From assembly GCA_021815305.1 (NCBI GenBank), contig JAKAHC010000009.1, positions 1-64,000 on the forward strand: a stretch of 64,000 nucleotides of DNA, given 5' to 3'. Below are positions 63,903 through 64,000 of the stretch, piece by piece (the first letter of the stretch is position 1; each line of letters opens with the position of its first letter). The DNA comes from Deltaproteobacteria bacterium (GTDB taxonomy: Bacteria > Desulfobacterota > Deferrimicrobia > Deferrimicrobiales > Deferrimicrobiaceae). A program made the translations under genes and the position numbers. The notes beneath the pieces are model-generated. The model made no database searches and had not been told where the DNA came from. It saw nothing but the letters and a program-made list of their open reading frames with translations.

Positions 63903-64000
63903 ATGGAGTGCTTCAATTGCGCCAAGTGTCCGAGCAACGACAAGGCGTGCCGCTCCCCCGAGGGGAAGGGACCGGCATGGTGTCCGACGACGACGGAGGA
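63903..64000 (+). CDS. Cys-rich protein, 5' end only (DUF1847-like)
   Basis: The frame starts after gaggaggaacccg and runs off the window. Its 32 visible codons contain five cysteines (ECFNCAKC, KACRS, AWCPT). The pattern recalls the N-terminal metal-binding region of DUF1847 proteins, but too little is visible to be sure. It lies 32 bp after livF. Confidence 0.5.
   Translation, partial: MECFNCAKCPSNDKACRSPEGKGPAWCPTTTE

Overview
The window looks like a chromosomal stretch of a GC-rich Gram-negative bacterium, most likely from the deltaproteobacterial / Desulfuromonadota-type lineages. This is inferred from gene content only: sigma-54 activators and hybrid kinases, a split B12-dependent mutase, liv and TAXI-TRAP transporters, bacterioferritin, ArsM beside a Cys-rich AbrB protein, and a CTERM-like tail. 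No rRNA gene, intact tRNA gene or CRISPR array was seen.

Bases 1 to about 16,300 are a mosaic accessory island. It opens with IS21-type ends and two IstB 3' fragments placed back to back around a perfect 38-bp palindrome. A PD-(D/E)XK nuclease and an unknown partner follow. Two identical copies (144 bp, within 214-bp repeats) of a tRNA-Leu-like 3' end plus its terminator lie at 3.1-3.3 kb and 7.9-8.1 kb. They bracket a 4.8-kb module with a tyrosine recombinase, SRPBCC proteins and two toxin-antitoxin (TA) pairs. A third, decayed copy is at 10.2 kb and a half-terminator at 16.28 kb. Between them lie Phd/PIN, AbrB/Doc and HipBA modules, dead duplicates of TA genes, and three conspicuous chimeric genes: DUF433-integrase, TPR-propeller, and CTERM protein-outer-membrane barrel.

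From 16.4 kb the content is ordinary. First comes an ArsR-type operon with nucleoside phosphorylase, DsrE, cysteine desulfurase and a J-domain protein, probably for sulfur handling. It is followed by a DUF2339 membrane protein, a lipoprotein, an HD-GYP response regulator, threonine synthase, a large hybrid kinase, bacterioferritin, FtsH, an RNB ribonuclease, an AbrB-ArsM arsenic pair and a LOG-family protein.

The most interesting unit is 36.8-47.0 kb. An NtrC-type activator precedes a well-matched -24/-12 promoter, which heads a tightly packed operon: exported protein, sensor kinase, 27-aa membrane peptide, kdpFABC, and a KdpD sensor lacking its kinase core but fused to a PTS EIIA domain. This suggests the K+ pump is controlled by sigma-54 and PTS signals rather than by a standard KdpDE pair.

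From 47 kb the genes point to organic-acid catabolism. They include a quinone oxidoreductase, a DapA-family aldolase/lyase and a DUF1850-TAXI-TRAP transporter. A GntR-led, mostly overlapping operon follows: mutase large and B12 subunits, SucC-like (missing most of its ATP-grasp half), SucD-like and a crotonase-fold enzyme. The liv branched-chain/organic-acid ABC transporter then runs downstream on the same strand. The window ends inside a small Cys-rich gene.
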